From: Ilumatobacteraceae bacterium
GTDB lineage: Bacteria > Actinomycetota > Acidimicrobiia > Acidimicrobiales > Ilumatobacteraceae
Direction: 5' to 3'
Assembly: GCA_021298435.1 (NCBI GenBank)
Contig: JAJTFJ010000006.1
Location: forward strand, 1-64,000
DNA: 64,000 nt
A program made the position numbers and the translations under genes. Position 1 is the first letter of the stretch; each line of letters opens with the position of its first letter. The notes under the pieces were generated by a model. The model had not been told where the DNA came from. It searched no databases and saw nothing but the letters and a program-made list of their open reading frames with translations. Shown piece after piece: positions 8,735 to 17,612 of the stretch.

Positions 8735-9673
8735 ATGTCAGTTCAATTCGGTGCTCATGTTGGTGCCCAGAACGCCACGGTCGAAGAACTTCGAACATTG
8801 TGGAAGTGGCTTGATGCTTCTGGTATCGATTGGATTTCTCTCTGGGACCATTTGTATGAAGCGCCGCCAGCAGGTGGCACTCAGCCTCACTTCGAAGCAT
8901 TCAGCATGTTGGGGGCGTTAGCGGTCGATACTTGTCATGCTCGACTTGGGTGTCTTGTCTTTTGTTCGCAATACAGAAACATCGGATTATTGATGAAGGG
9001 TGCGGTCTCGGTCGATCATCTCAGCGGTGGACGTTTTGAATTGGGCATGGGCAGTGGCTGGCACGAGCAAGAAGCAGAAGCTTTTGGTTTCGACTTTCCC
9101 TCGCAGGGTGACCGTTTCAAAGTTCTCGAAGGACAGATGCAAGCCGTGAATAAATGGCGTAACGGTGAGCGAGTGACGCAGTCATCACCCAGTGTGGAAT
9201 TAAAGGATGCATCGATGATTCCAGGCCCTCGAGGAAAGATGCCGTTGTGGATTGGTGGTCTCGGGCCAAAGCAAACTTTGCGTATGGCTGGGGCATATGC
9301 AGATGGCTGGAATGCGGCATATGCGAGCCCTAGCCAATTCAAAGAACTGAACGGAATCCTTGATGACTGGTGCGTGAAAGCAGGTCGAGAACCTTCAGCG
9401 GTGGAACGCAGCATCAACTTGTCGTATGCATTCAGTCGAGACGATGTTTCTGTTGTGAAGAAGCAATTGGAAGAACAATGGGGAGCTGCTTCGGGGCGAA
9501 TCATTTCTGGTTCGCTTCTGGGGCGGCCACAAGATGCCATGGAGCAAATTGCTCCGTTCATTGAGGCCGGAGCTCAGATGGTGAACATCGCCATCCGTCC
9601 ACCGTGGGACCAGGAGTTACTTGCCGAGTATGTGGAGACCGTGATTCCTCAGATGCGCAAGGAATGGGGCTGA
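8735..9673 (+). CDS. LLM-class (luciferase-like, probably F420-dependent) oxidoreductase
   Basis: SVDHLSGGRFELGMGSGWHEQEAEAFGFDF and PLWIGGLGPKQTLRMAGAYADGWN. Confidence 0.88.
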   Translation: MSVQFGAHVGAQNATVEELRTLWKWLDASGIDWISLWDHLYEAPPAGGTQPHFEAFSMLGALAVDTCHARLGCLVFCSQYRNIGLLMKGAVSVDHLSGGRFELGMGSGWHEQEAEAFGFDFPSQGDRFKVLEGQMQAVNKWRNGERVTQSSPSVELKDASMIPGPRGKMPLWIGGLGPKQTLRMAGAYADGWNAAYASPSQFKELNGILDDWCVKAGREPSAVERSINLSYAFSRDDVSVVKKQLEEQWGAASGRIISGSLLGRPQDAMEQIAPFIEAGAQMVNIAIRPPWDQELLAEYVETVIPQMRKEWG

Positions 9674-9723
9674 CTCTCGTCTCCACGTTCAGCCCCTCAG
9701 GGTGACAGCACTATGGTGCTGAT

Positions 9724-10500
9724 ATGCAAACAGCTCAGGTAAACGGCATCACACTCGCTTTTGAAGACAATGGCGGCAGCGGCCCTGTTGTCATTCTCAG
9801 TCACGGGTTCCTGATGGATCATTCAATGTTCGACGCACAAGTTGCGGCATTAAAGAACAACTATCGAGTCATCACATGGGACGAGCGCGGCTTTGGTGGT
9901 ACTGCATCGGTTGGCGAATTCACATATTGGGATTCAGCAAATGATGTTTTGGCCTTGATGGACCATCTCGGTATTGACAAAGCAATCATCGGCGGAATGT
10001 CACAAGGCGGTTTCCTTAGTCTGCGTGTTGCACTGACAGCACCAGAGAGAGTGCAAGCCCTGATCCTTCTTGACACACAAGCCGGAACTGAAGCACCAGA
10101 GACAGTCGAGCCGTACAACGGTTTGCACGCAGCATGGGTGGAACATGGAGCAGTCGCGGTGCAAGACATTGTGGCCAGCCTCATCCTCGGACCTGGCGAC
10201 TGGACCGAGTGGTTCAACAAGTGGGGCGCCATGCAGCCCGAACAGTTCACGAGCGCTTTCCACTGCCTCATGCATCGCGACGATGTGACGCCACGCCTGG
10301 GAGAAATCACATGTCCTGCGCTGATTGTTCACGGAACTGCTGATGCTTCGATTCCGATGGAAAAGGCTGAGATTCTCCGGGATGGTCTTGGAGGTCCTAC
10401 GACCCTTGTGGCAATTGAAGGTGGTCCTCACGCCGCCAACATGACACATGCTGACCCCGTCAATAAGGCCATCCTTCAGTTCTTGTCTTCACTGAAGTAA
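9724..10500 (+). CDS. Alpha/beta hydrolase
   Basis: VILSHGFLMDHSMF, WDERGFGGT, IGGMSQGGFLSLRVAL, C-terminal GGPHAANM. Confidence 0.9.
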   Translation: MQTAQVNGITLAFEDNGGSGPVVILSHGFLMDHSMFDAQVAALKNNYRVITWDERGFGGTASVGEFTYWDSANDVLALMDHLGIDKAIIGGMSQGGFLSLRVALTAPERVQALILLDTQAGTEAPETVEPYNGLHAAWVEHGAVAVQDIVASLILGPGDWTEWFNKWGAMQPEQFTSAFHCLMHRDDVTPRLGEITCPALIVHGTADASIPMEKAEILRDGLGGPTTLVAIEGGPHAANMTHADPVNKAILQFLSSLK

Positions 10501-10536
10501 CTGAAATACTTTGCTCATCACGATTGAGGGGGACTC

Positions 10537-11757
10537 ATGCCGTTAGAACTAGATCTCGGACCAGCAGCACAAGCATTTCGCGAGGAAGTTCGTACCTGGC
10601 TTGCTTCGAATGCACCGAAAGAACTCATCGGTGTATCTGCCGATGCATTGCAGCGCGGACAGGTGAAGGGTGCTCGTGAATGGGCTGACACGCTTTCTGC
10701 TGCCGGTTACATGTGTGTCTCATGGCCAAAGGAATACGGCGGTCGCGGCCTCACGGGCATCGAAGTTGCAGTTCTTAATGAAGAGTTTGCTCGCGCCAAT
10801 GTTCCTCGTGTCACTCGTGGCATGGGTGAGTGGCTGGTCGGCCCGTCCATCATTGTGTGGGGTACTGATGAGCAGAAGAAGCGTTTCCTTCCTCGCATCA
10901 TTGATGGAACTGATCGTTATTGCCAAGGCTTCTCTGAGCCCGATGCTGGTTCTGACCTTGCTGCGTTGAAGACACGTGGTGTCATCGACGGTGAAGAAGT
11001 TGTTATCAGCGGACAAAAAGTGTGGACATCAGGCGCAACAGAAGCCAACATGATGTTCTGCTTGTGTCGCACGGATCAGGATGCGCCAAAGCATGCGGGT
11101 ATCTCGTATGTGTTGCTCCCGATGTTTAAAGACGGTGGCGAGTCAAATGGCGTCGAGTTGCGCCCCATCATGCAGCCACATGGTTCATCGCACTTCACTG
11201 AAACATTCATGACAGAGTCACGGGCTCCGGTCGCCAACATCATCGGCGGCATGAATAACGGCTGGCGAGTCACCATGACAACGCTTGGCAATGAACGCGG
11301 TGGACATGCAACGACACAACACGTTGAATACACCAAGCAGTTCTGGGAAGCAGTCGACATGTTGAAGAAGTCGGGAAAGACTTCGGACCCGATTACTCGC
11401 CAGCAGCTTGCTTGGGCATTTAGCCACGTGGAAATCATGCGCTTCCAGGGTCTCAAGCTTCTCTCCGAAGTCTTGGCACGCAAAGAGCCTGGTCCAGCGG
11501 CTTCCATCAACAAGATGTTCTGGTCGGAGTATGCCCAGAAGTTCACTGAGCGCATGATGAATGCTCGCGGCGCTGAAGCCATGTTGATTATTGATGACAA
11601 AGACGGCAAGTATGTGGCCGATCGTTGGACCTCAATGTTCTTCCAGCACCGTTCCTCCACCATCTGGGGCGGAACCGCACAAGTGCAACGCAACATTGTG
11701 GGCGAGCGTGTTCTCGGGCTCCCGAAGGAGCCCGATCCCAGCAAGCCTCGTCCGTAG
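10537..11757 (+). CDS. Acyl-CoA dehydrogenase
   Basis: YCQGFSEPDAGSDLAALKTRG, GQKVWTSGA, IWGGTAQVQRNIVGERVLGLPKEP. Confidence 0.92.
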   Translation: MPLELDLGPAAQAFREEVRTWLASNAPKELIGVSADALQRGQVKGAREWADTLSAAGYMCVSWPKEYGGRGLTGIEVAVLNEEFARANVPRVTRGMGEWLVGPSIIVWGTDEQKKRFLPRIIDGTDRYCQGFSEPDAGSDLAALKTRGVIDGEEVVISGQKVWTSGATEANMMFCLCRTDQDAPKHAGISYVLLPMFKDGGESNGVELRPIMQPHGSSHFTETFMTESRAPVANIIGGMNNGWRVTMTTLGNERGGHATTQHVEYTKQFWEAVDMLKKSGKTSDPITRQQLAWAFSHVEIMRFQGLKLLSEVLARKEPGPAASINKMFWSEYAQKFTERMMNARGAEAMLIIDDKDGKYVADRWTSMFFQHRSSTIWGGTAQVQRNIVGERVLGLPKEPDPSKPRP

Positions 11758-11763
11758 CCGGAC

Positions 11764-12435
11764 TTAGATGTTTTCTTCGGCGTCCTTGCCGGTCTCGAAG
11801 AACTCTGCATTCTCCGTCGACATCCCACGACGCTTCTTTTCGCGCATGTTGGTCATGCCCTTGGACACGCTGTTGAATGCCATGCGGGTGTTGTCTCCGC
11901 GACGTTCCCACGATTGTGAGTTAGCGGCGCTGTAGCCCATTGCCGCAGCATCTGCATATGCGTTCAGACCAGCTGACAAGAACACGAATGTCCAGCCAGC
12001 AGCGGTTTGAGTATCGACAAGTGCCTTGACTTGATCAAGGGTGAACTCGCGTGATTGGTTCTCTTCGCCGTCGGTGACGGTGACAAACACAACGTCTTCT
12101 TCTGTAAGACCTGCTGCAACGCGTGCTTGTGCATCAACCTTCACGCGGCCGATGAGAAGACCGGTTGCATCGAGTAGAGGTGTTCCACCGCGAGGTTGAA
12201 AGTCTGCAGTGGTCAGACTGCCGACATCGGAGATAGGTGCGCCCCAGACCTTGACCTCTTGGGGATCATTGGAATCAAACTGCACAATGCTGACGCGAAC
12301 GTCGTTGCCCTGAGCGCGTTGTTCTGTGAGGAACTGATTCACGCCACCGATGACATCGGCGACGAGGGGAGCCATCGAACCGGAACGGTCGAGGAGGAGT
12401 GCCACGTGAGTGGGCTTGAGTGAGTGTGTGGACAT
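11764..12435 (-). CDS. von Willebrand factor type A (vWA) domain protein
   Basis: MIDAS motif DRSGSM, with GGTPLLDA and VTDGEEN. Confidence 0.85.
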   Translation of the reverse strand: MSTHSLKPTHVALLLDRSGSMAPLVADVIGGVNQFLTEQRAQGNDVRVSIVQFDSNDPQEVKVWGAPISDVGSLTTADFQPRGGTPLLDATGLLIGRVKVDAQARVAAGLTEEDVVFVTVTDGEENQSREFTLDQVKALVDTQTAAGWTFVFLSAGLNAYADAAAMGYSAANSQSWERRGDNTRMAFNSVSKGMTNMREKKRRGMSTENAEFFETGKDAEENI

Positions 12436-12472
12436 TGTCTACCTTTCGTACGGGACACTATTTGTGTCGTTA

Positions 12473-12496
12473 TGTCCCTAAATGTACGGCAGGGGT
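12473..12496 (-). promoter_or_regulatory. Motif ACCCC-N12-AGGGACA (minus strand) upstream of the vWA gene
   Basis: Minus strand ACCCCTGCCGTACATTTAGGGACA, with the same half-sites and spacing as 13331-13354. Confidence 0.5.
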
Positions 12497-12523
12497 CTGT
12501 CAGAGTTGCAATTAAGGTAGAAA

Positions 12524-13276
12524 TTACTTTTCTACGTACTTTCCATCGGGTCGGCGGAAACGGATAGGTGTGGGCAGTGAAGTCAGGCGACCTGGCTTGT
12601 ACATCAGGGCTGGACGGCCAGGAGACGAACCGAAGTCTGCGTACTCATCGAGAGGGATGACGAAGTCTTTGACTGCATCGACCTTCCGGCGAAAGTTTGC
12701 TGGATCAACTTCGTACTGCAGAAAGGCCTCGTACACGCCTCGTAGTTCACTGATGGTGAACTTTGGTCCGCAGAAGTTCAATGCAACGCTGGTGTCTTCC
12801 AGCATCTTTCGCGCAGCCTTGCGGGCAGAGTAGATGATGTCGGTGTGGTCGAATTCCAGCATTCTCTTGTCGCGTAAAAGTCGGTAGGGAATGAATTCGG
12901 CCTTGTCAGAGTGTGAAATGGCCTTGGTCGCCCCAGGGTGGGGGACAAGGGCCACATACGCAATAGCGATAGCTCGATATCTGTTGTCACGTTCTGGATT
13001 GCCAAAGGCGGCGACTTGGTGGAGTTCTTTTGGCTTGAGCTGAATTCCCGTCTCTTCTCTCACCTTGCGTATAGATGTCTCTTCGAGACGTTCGTCTTCT
13101 CCCACGAGACCACCAGGGAGGGCCCACTTTGATTTGTCAGGTCTCTCCGGTCTTTGCATGACGAGGACTTCGAGCCTGTCTCGAGCATCAACAGAACGGT
13201 CGGGATTGATGGTGAAGATCACTGTGTCGACATAGACAAAGAAGTTCATTTGTTTAGTTCGTTTCATGACACTCAT
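12524..13276 (-). CDS. NrtR-like regulator: NUDIX domain plus C-terminal winged-helix (start uncertain: 13276, 13267 or 13249)
   Basis: NUDIX-like GGLVGEDERLEETSIRKVREETGI. C-terminal FTISELRGVYEAFLQYEVDPANFRRKV as in NrtR-type wHTH. Confidence 0.8.
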   Translation of the reverse strand: MSVMKRTKQMNFFVYVDTVIFTINPDRSVDARDRLEVLVMQRPERPDKSKWALPGGLVGEDERLEETSIRKVREETGIQLKPKELHQVAAFGNPERDNRYRAIAIAYVALVPHPGATKAISHSDKAEFIPYRLLRDKRMLEFDHTDIIYSARKAARKMLEDTSVALNFCGPKFTISELRGVYEAFLQYEVDPANFRRKVDAVKDFVIPLDEYADFGSSPGRPALMYKPGRLTSLPTPIRFRRPDGKYVEK

Positions 13277-13320
13277 ATGGATAGTTTGCCACATTTGTTG
13301 TGGACATGACCCTTAATGCA

Positions 13321-13335
13321 GGGGTGGCACACCCC
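13321..13335. promoter_or_regulatory. Perfect inverted repeat GGGGTG-GCA-CACCCC in the divergent intergenic region
   Basis: Read directly from sequence. Confidence 0.5.
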
Positions 13336-13354
13336 ATGTGTTATATTAGGGACA
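13331..13354 (+). promoter_or_regulatory. Motif ACCCC-N12-AGGGACA upstream of the ARH-phosphatase gene
   Basis: ACCCCATGTGTTATATTAGGGACA. TATATT could be a -10 element. Confidence 0.5.
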
Positions 13355-13397
13355 AATCTACTGTAAACCAACAGCGCAAGCTGTAGAAGGAGACCAC

Positions 13398-14888
13398 ATG
13401 ACAAGAGACCACAACACACCAATTTCACCCCGAGATCTCACGCATCCACAGCAAGTGCGGGCGTATGGAGCGCTGGTCGGTTGCGCGGTAGCTGACGCAG
13501 TCGGAGCGCCGTTCGAATTCAAGCGTGCAGGCCTGTACGGAGAAACCTTCCCAACAGAAGTCTTGGGTGGTATCGGGGAAATGATTGGTGGTGGCTCTTT
13601 CGGTTGGGCTCCAGGCGAGTTCACAGATGACACTCAGATGGCACTGGCACTTGCTGAGGCATTGGAAGCGGGAGAAGGTTTTGACCCAGCTGTTGTGTGG
13701 GCGCACTTCCATGCGTGGGCAGATTCTGCTGTTGACGTTGGAATCACAATCGGCACGTCTCTTCGTTTTGATTCTCATGTTGGTGCGGCAGAGAAGGCTC
13801 ACCAGATGTTGGGCGGTCGCACGGCAAGCAACGGTGCTGCCATGCGCATCGCGCCAGTCGGAATCGTGGGAGTCCTTGCTGGACGAGAAATGACATACGA
13901 GATTGCAGTTGCTCAGGCATCGATCACGCACTTTGATCCTGCAGCAAGTGCTGGAGCCGCCATCGTTGCAGAGATCATCCGACAGACAATCGTGACGGGG
14001 GATTTTGAAACAGCTGTGACGGAAACATTTGAGTACCTGGCAGGCACACCATTGGCGTCTGTTGTGTTGGAGCAATTTGTCGAGATTTGCTCTCCTCGTT
14101 TTGATCCGCTGACACATGCTGGTCCGCCAAATGGCACGATCTGGACCGCAGTTGCGCAAGCAATCTGGGCTGTGCGTTCAACAACGTGTTTTCATGATGC
14201 GGTGGTCGCTGCCATTGATCTTGGTGGTGACACCGACACGGTGGCAGCTATTGCCGGCTCAATGGCGGGTGCCTTCTACGGATTGCAGGGAATCCCCATT
14301 CGTTGGACAACGTATGTGCACGGTCATGTTGTGATGCCAGACGGTCGCAAAGTGCAATACCGCTGTCAAGATCTCATTGACACGGCCCGACGCTTGTTGG
14401 CTTTAGGGAATGCACCACGTAGTTGGGTTGAGCCTCCAGTGCAGCCCGGGAAGGTACACGAGTTAGGTGTATGGGCATCAAACTTGGATGGTGCGCGATT
14501 AGTGCCAAATGATTTTGGTGTTGTGTCTCTCTGCATTACTGACGATCGCTTTATTCATCATCCGTACCGTCGTGGTGTGTACATGCGTGACAGCGAAGGG
14601 GATCGCAATCCGGAACTCTTCTTTGTACTGCGTGAGGCGGTGGAAGCAATTGATGCCTTCCTGCAGGAGGGTCGCCAAGTTGTGGTGCACTGTCATGGCG
14701 GACGCAGCCGAACCACCTTTGTATTGAAGGCTTGGTACATGTTGCGCGAGGGGAAGACTCATGCTGAAGCTCATCAATGGGTGGGCGATGAATGGCCTCT
14801 CTATGAGACTTGGACACGCACTTTCCTTGATGTCCTTGACAACGAATGGTCCGATTATGTGGAGGCCGTGCACCGCGAATGGCCCTAA
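13398..14888 (+). CDS. ADP-ribosylglycohydrolase (DraG/ARH family) fused to a dual-specificity/tyrosine phosphatase-like domain
   Basis: ARH: GCAVADAVGAPFEF, GEFTDDTQMALALAEAL, GGDTDTVAAIAGSMAGAFYG. PTP loop VHCHGGRSRT in the C-terminal third. Confidence 0.88.
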   Translation: MTRDHNTPISPRDLTHPQQVRAYGALVGCAVADAVGAPFEFKRAGLYGETFPTEVLGGIGEMIGGGSFGWAPGEFTDDTQMALALAEALEAGEGFDPAVVWAHFHAWADSAVDVGITIGTSLRFDSHVGAAEKAHQMLGGRTASNGAAMRIAPVGIVGVLAGREMTYEIAVAQASITHFDPAASAGAAIVAEIIRQTIVTGDFETAVTETFEYLAGTPLASVVLEQFVEICSPRFDPLTHAGPPNGTIWTAVAQAIWAVRSTTCFHDAVVAAIDLGGDTDTVAAIAGSMAGAFYGLQGIPIRWTTYVHGHVVMPDGRKVQYRCQDLIDTARRLLALGNAPRSWVEPPVQPGKVHELGVWASNLDGARLVPNDFGVVSLCITDDRFIHHPYRRGVYMRDSEGDRNPELFFVLREAVEAIDAFLQEGRQVVVHCHGGRSRTTFVLKAWYMLREGKTHAEAHQWVGDEWPLYETWTRTFLDVLDNEWSDYVEAVHREWP

Positions 14889-14933
14889 TCGGGGCTACCC
14901 GTTTGAGGGGAGGGGTGAAACTAGGGTCTATCC

Positions 14934-16679
14934 GTGGATTTCAATCGACTGCGCCGTCTCGATACTCGGCTTCATTCTGAGAGATCTTTCGAACCGTCGC
15001 AGACTCAGTCTCGGTTAGCTCTTGTCTTGGCCGGATTGTGTGGTCTCTTCATGCTGACCGTGGCGATCCGCCAGTACGGACCCACTGTTCACCCCGACGA
15101 GTTTGGTTTTCTCACGAATGGTCAAGCCCTCATTGGGCACGATGAAGCCGCCATCCCGACAGGCAGTTTTTATCCTGCTGGTTACGGAATTGTCACTGGA
15201 CTCGGAGCTCTTCTCAGTGGATCGATTAGTGGTGCGTACCGTTTTGCATTGTTGACAAACGTGCTCTTGGCCGTTGCGACCGCTTGGTACGCAGGTCGAT
15301 TGGCACAGCGTGGCTTCGGTGCATCACGCAACATGGCGTTATTGATTAGCGCTCTTGTTTTTGTTGTGCCCGGAACCATTGTGTCGGCAATGTTTAGTTG
15401 GGCCGAGACAGCCTCACGATTGGCGTTCCTGGTTTTCGTCGGGTTTGTTATGCGCGCCGCACAAGCGCGTTCCCGGGGGCTTGTTCTCGGACTCGGCCTC
15501 TTCACTGGTCTGATGCCGGCTCTTCACGGGCGCTTTATCCTGTTGTTGCCCATTGTGTGTTTGCTATTTGCATGGTGGTGGCGCAGAAAAGAGATCACCT
15601 TCGTCACGGCGACAAGCGCTGTTGCTGTCACAGCAGTCGCGTACTTCTCCACATATCTCTTGAATAAGTTCGTCAAGACCGCGGTCTACACAACGTCATA
15701 CGACCAAGAGAACAGACTTCTCGAACGGTTGGTGAATCCGGGTGTGTGGCCTGCTTTGCTGCGAACAATGGTGGGGCAGAGCTGGTATCTGATTGCAAGT
15801 TCCTGCGGACTCATCGGTATCGCAATCTTTTTCATTGTGTCTCGCGTCGTCGGTAGCGGTGGAAGAAAAACGCTGGGGTCCGATGCTGAACGAGTGACGC
15901 TTCTTGTTGTCTTTACGGCGGCGTTCGCGATCATCTTCACCGGTGGTTTGCAATTGCTATACGGCAACCGCGGAGACCATCTCATTTACGGGCGCTATGT
16001 CGAGATGATGGTTCCTGCTCTGTTGGTGATTTCTTGTGTGGCGCTTGAACGGTCTTCACTTTTGGCGCAACGAGCTTGGCTTGTCACTGGACTCGCAATC
16101 TTCGGAGTTGCAGCGTTCTATGTCTTCATCGACTTTGGTGATGGCGTGAAGGGCAGTCATTACAGAGACAGCATTGTGTATCCAAACATCGTCGGAATGG
16201 ACATTGCTCGTTACATCATTCGTCCTGGTCTCATCACGTTTGGGCTGTTCTTTGCTGCAGTGGCTTTGGCCTTGTGGACACTTGCCCGCCGAAAGGGCGC
16301 CCTCGCAGTCTTGGTACTAGTCGCGTTGTTCTCTGTCAGTTCGACATACTCAGGCCAGAACAGCATCCTGACAAGAACTGCGCGGCTGGAAGCTACAAAT
16401 CAGACTGTCCAGATGGTGAAGGATTCGGGAGCCGAGCGTGTGGGGTTCGATATTGAGATCCGCAACGATCGCTCTTACTACTACATGAGGTACAAATTGC
16501 ACCCGATTCGGGTTGTTCGATTCAACACCTCAGGCAGTAATGCCAAGATTCCAAAGATCTTCTCGTGCATCTACGGAGTGGCTTCTAAGCCGCCGTCTGA
16601 TGGGGAATGGACCATCGTCGCCACAGAGAAGGCAGTCGAAAGAGTACTGTGGCAACGGGCAAATACTGCCCGTTGCTGA
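14934..16679 (+). CDS. Multi-pass membrane protein, probable GT-C-type glycosyltransferase
   Basis: Many TM segments, N-terminal loop YGPTVHPDEFGFLTNGQALIG. Adjacent to GT2. Confidence 0.6.
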   Translation: MDFNRLRRLDTRLHSERSFEPSQTQSRLALVLAGLCGLFMLTVAIRQYGPTVHPDEFGFLTNGQALIGHDEAAIPTGSFYPAGYGIVTGLGALLSGSISGAYRFALLTNVLLAVATAWYAGRLAQRGFGASRNMALLISALVFVVPGTIVSAMFSWAETASRLAFLVFVGFVMRAAQARSRGLVLGLGLFTGLMPALHGRFILLLPIVCLLFAWWWRRKEITFVTATSAVAVTAVAYFSTYLLNKFVKTAVYTTSYDQENRLLERLVNPGVWPALLRTMVGQSWYLIASSCGLIGIAIFFIVSRVVGSGGRKTLGSDAERVTLLVVFTAAFAIIFTGGLQLLYGNRGDHLIYGRYVEMMVPALLVISCVALERSSLLAQRAWLVTGLAIFGVAAFYVFIDFGDGVKGSHYRDSIVYPNIVGMDIARYIIRPGLITFGLFFAAVALALWTLARRKGALAVLVLVALFSVSSTYSGQNSILTRTARLEATNQTVQMVKDSGAERVGFDIEIRNDRSYYYMRYKLHPIRVVRFNTSGSNAKIPKIFSCIYGVASKPPSDGEWTIVATEKAVERVLWQRANTARC

Positions 16680-16700
16680 TCGAAGAAGCCAGGAATAGAT

Positions 16701-17606
16701 ATGACCGAGTACACCCCCGACCAGTGCGATGTGAGCGTGGTTCTTCCTATCTACAACGAAAAGGGTCACCTTCGAACGGAGATTGAGCGGATCCGGGAAG
16801 CTTTGGAAGCATCAAAGTACTCGTTTGAACTCATCGTGGTTGACGATGGAAGCAATGACGGTTCGGAAGCAGAACTTGCGAACATTCCGGGTATCACGTT
16901 GATCACGCATCGTCGCAACTCTGGCAGTGGCGCTGCTCGTCGTACAGGAACCACGGCGGCGCGAGGTCGCGTTGTGGTGTGGACCGATGTCGATATGACG
17001 TACCCGAACAATCTGATTCCTGAACTTGTTGATTCGATGGAAGGTGTTGACCATGTTGTTGGTTGGCGTCAGACAGAAGAAGGCACACACAAGTTGTTGC
17101 GCACTCCAGCTAAGTGGATCATCCGAAAGCTGGCAAGTTATTTGTCCGAGACCGACATCAAGGACCTGAACTCTGGTCTTCGTGCATTCCGTCGCGATGT
17201 GGCCATGCAGTATGTCCATGAGTTGCCCAAGGGCTTCTCATGCGTGACGACGTTGACTATGTCTTTCCTGGGTAATGGATACTCCATCGGCTTTTTTCCT
17301 ATTGAGTATTTCCCACGAGCTGGCCGCTCAAAGTTTCACTGGCTGAAAGACACTCGCCGATACATCCTCCAAGTGATTCGTATGACTCTGTCGTACAACC
17401 CACTGAAAGTCTTTTTGCCTATCGGTCTCTTGCTCTTGGGCGCTGGCTTTGTGAAGTTGGGTTTCGACTGGGCTGGTCGAGATTTCCGTCTTGCAGCGAA
17501 CACGTTGCTTGTGTTCTTCGCTGCTCTTCAAGTTATTACTGTCGGACTGTTGGCTGACCTTGTCGTACGAGCAACAAAGTCTCCTGTCTCGGTGCCGCCC
17601 GCCTGA
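16701..17606 (+). CDS. Family 2 glycosyltransferase (DPM/GtrB-like)
   Basis: VVLPIYNEKGHLRTEIERI, IVVDDGSNDGS, WTDVDMTYP, two C-terminal TM segments. Confidence 0.9.
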   Translation: MTEYTPDQCDVSVVLPIYNEKGHLRTEIERIREALEASKYSFELIVVDDGSNDGSEAELANIPGITLITHRRNSGSGAARRTGTTAARGRVVVWTDVDMTYPNNLIPELVDSMEGVDHVVGWRQTEEGTHKLLRTPAKWIIRKLASYLSETDIKDLNSGLRAFRRDVAMQYVHELPKGFSCVTTLTMSFLGNGYSIGFFPIEYFPRAGRSKFHWLKDTRRYILQVIRMTLSYNPLKVFLPIGLLLLGAGFVKLGFDWAGRDFRLAANTLLVFFAALQVITVGLLADLVVRATKSPVSVPPA

Positions 17607-17612
17607 TTTCCC

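Noticed and set aside
9016-9561. 181-aa minus-strand ORF inside an LLM gene
   Set aside because: Antisense to a confident CDS.
11076-11828. 250-aa minus-strand ORF across the acyl-CoA dehydrogenase
   Set aside because: Antisense to a strong CDS, low-complexity Ser/Arg composition, no domain signature.
13425-14159. 244-aa minus-strand ORF inside the ARH-phosphatase gene
   Set aside because: Antisense shadow of a well-supported coding frame; Cys/Arg/Ser-rich composition with no recognisable domain.
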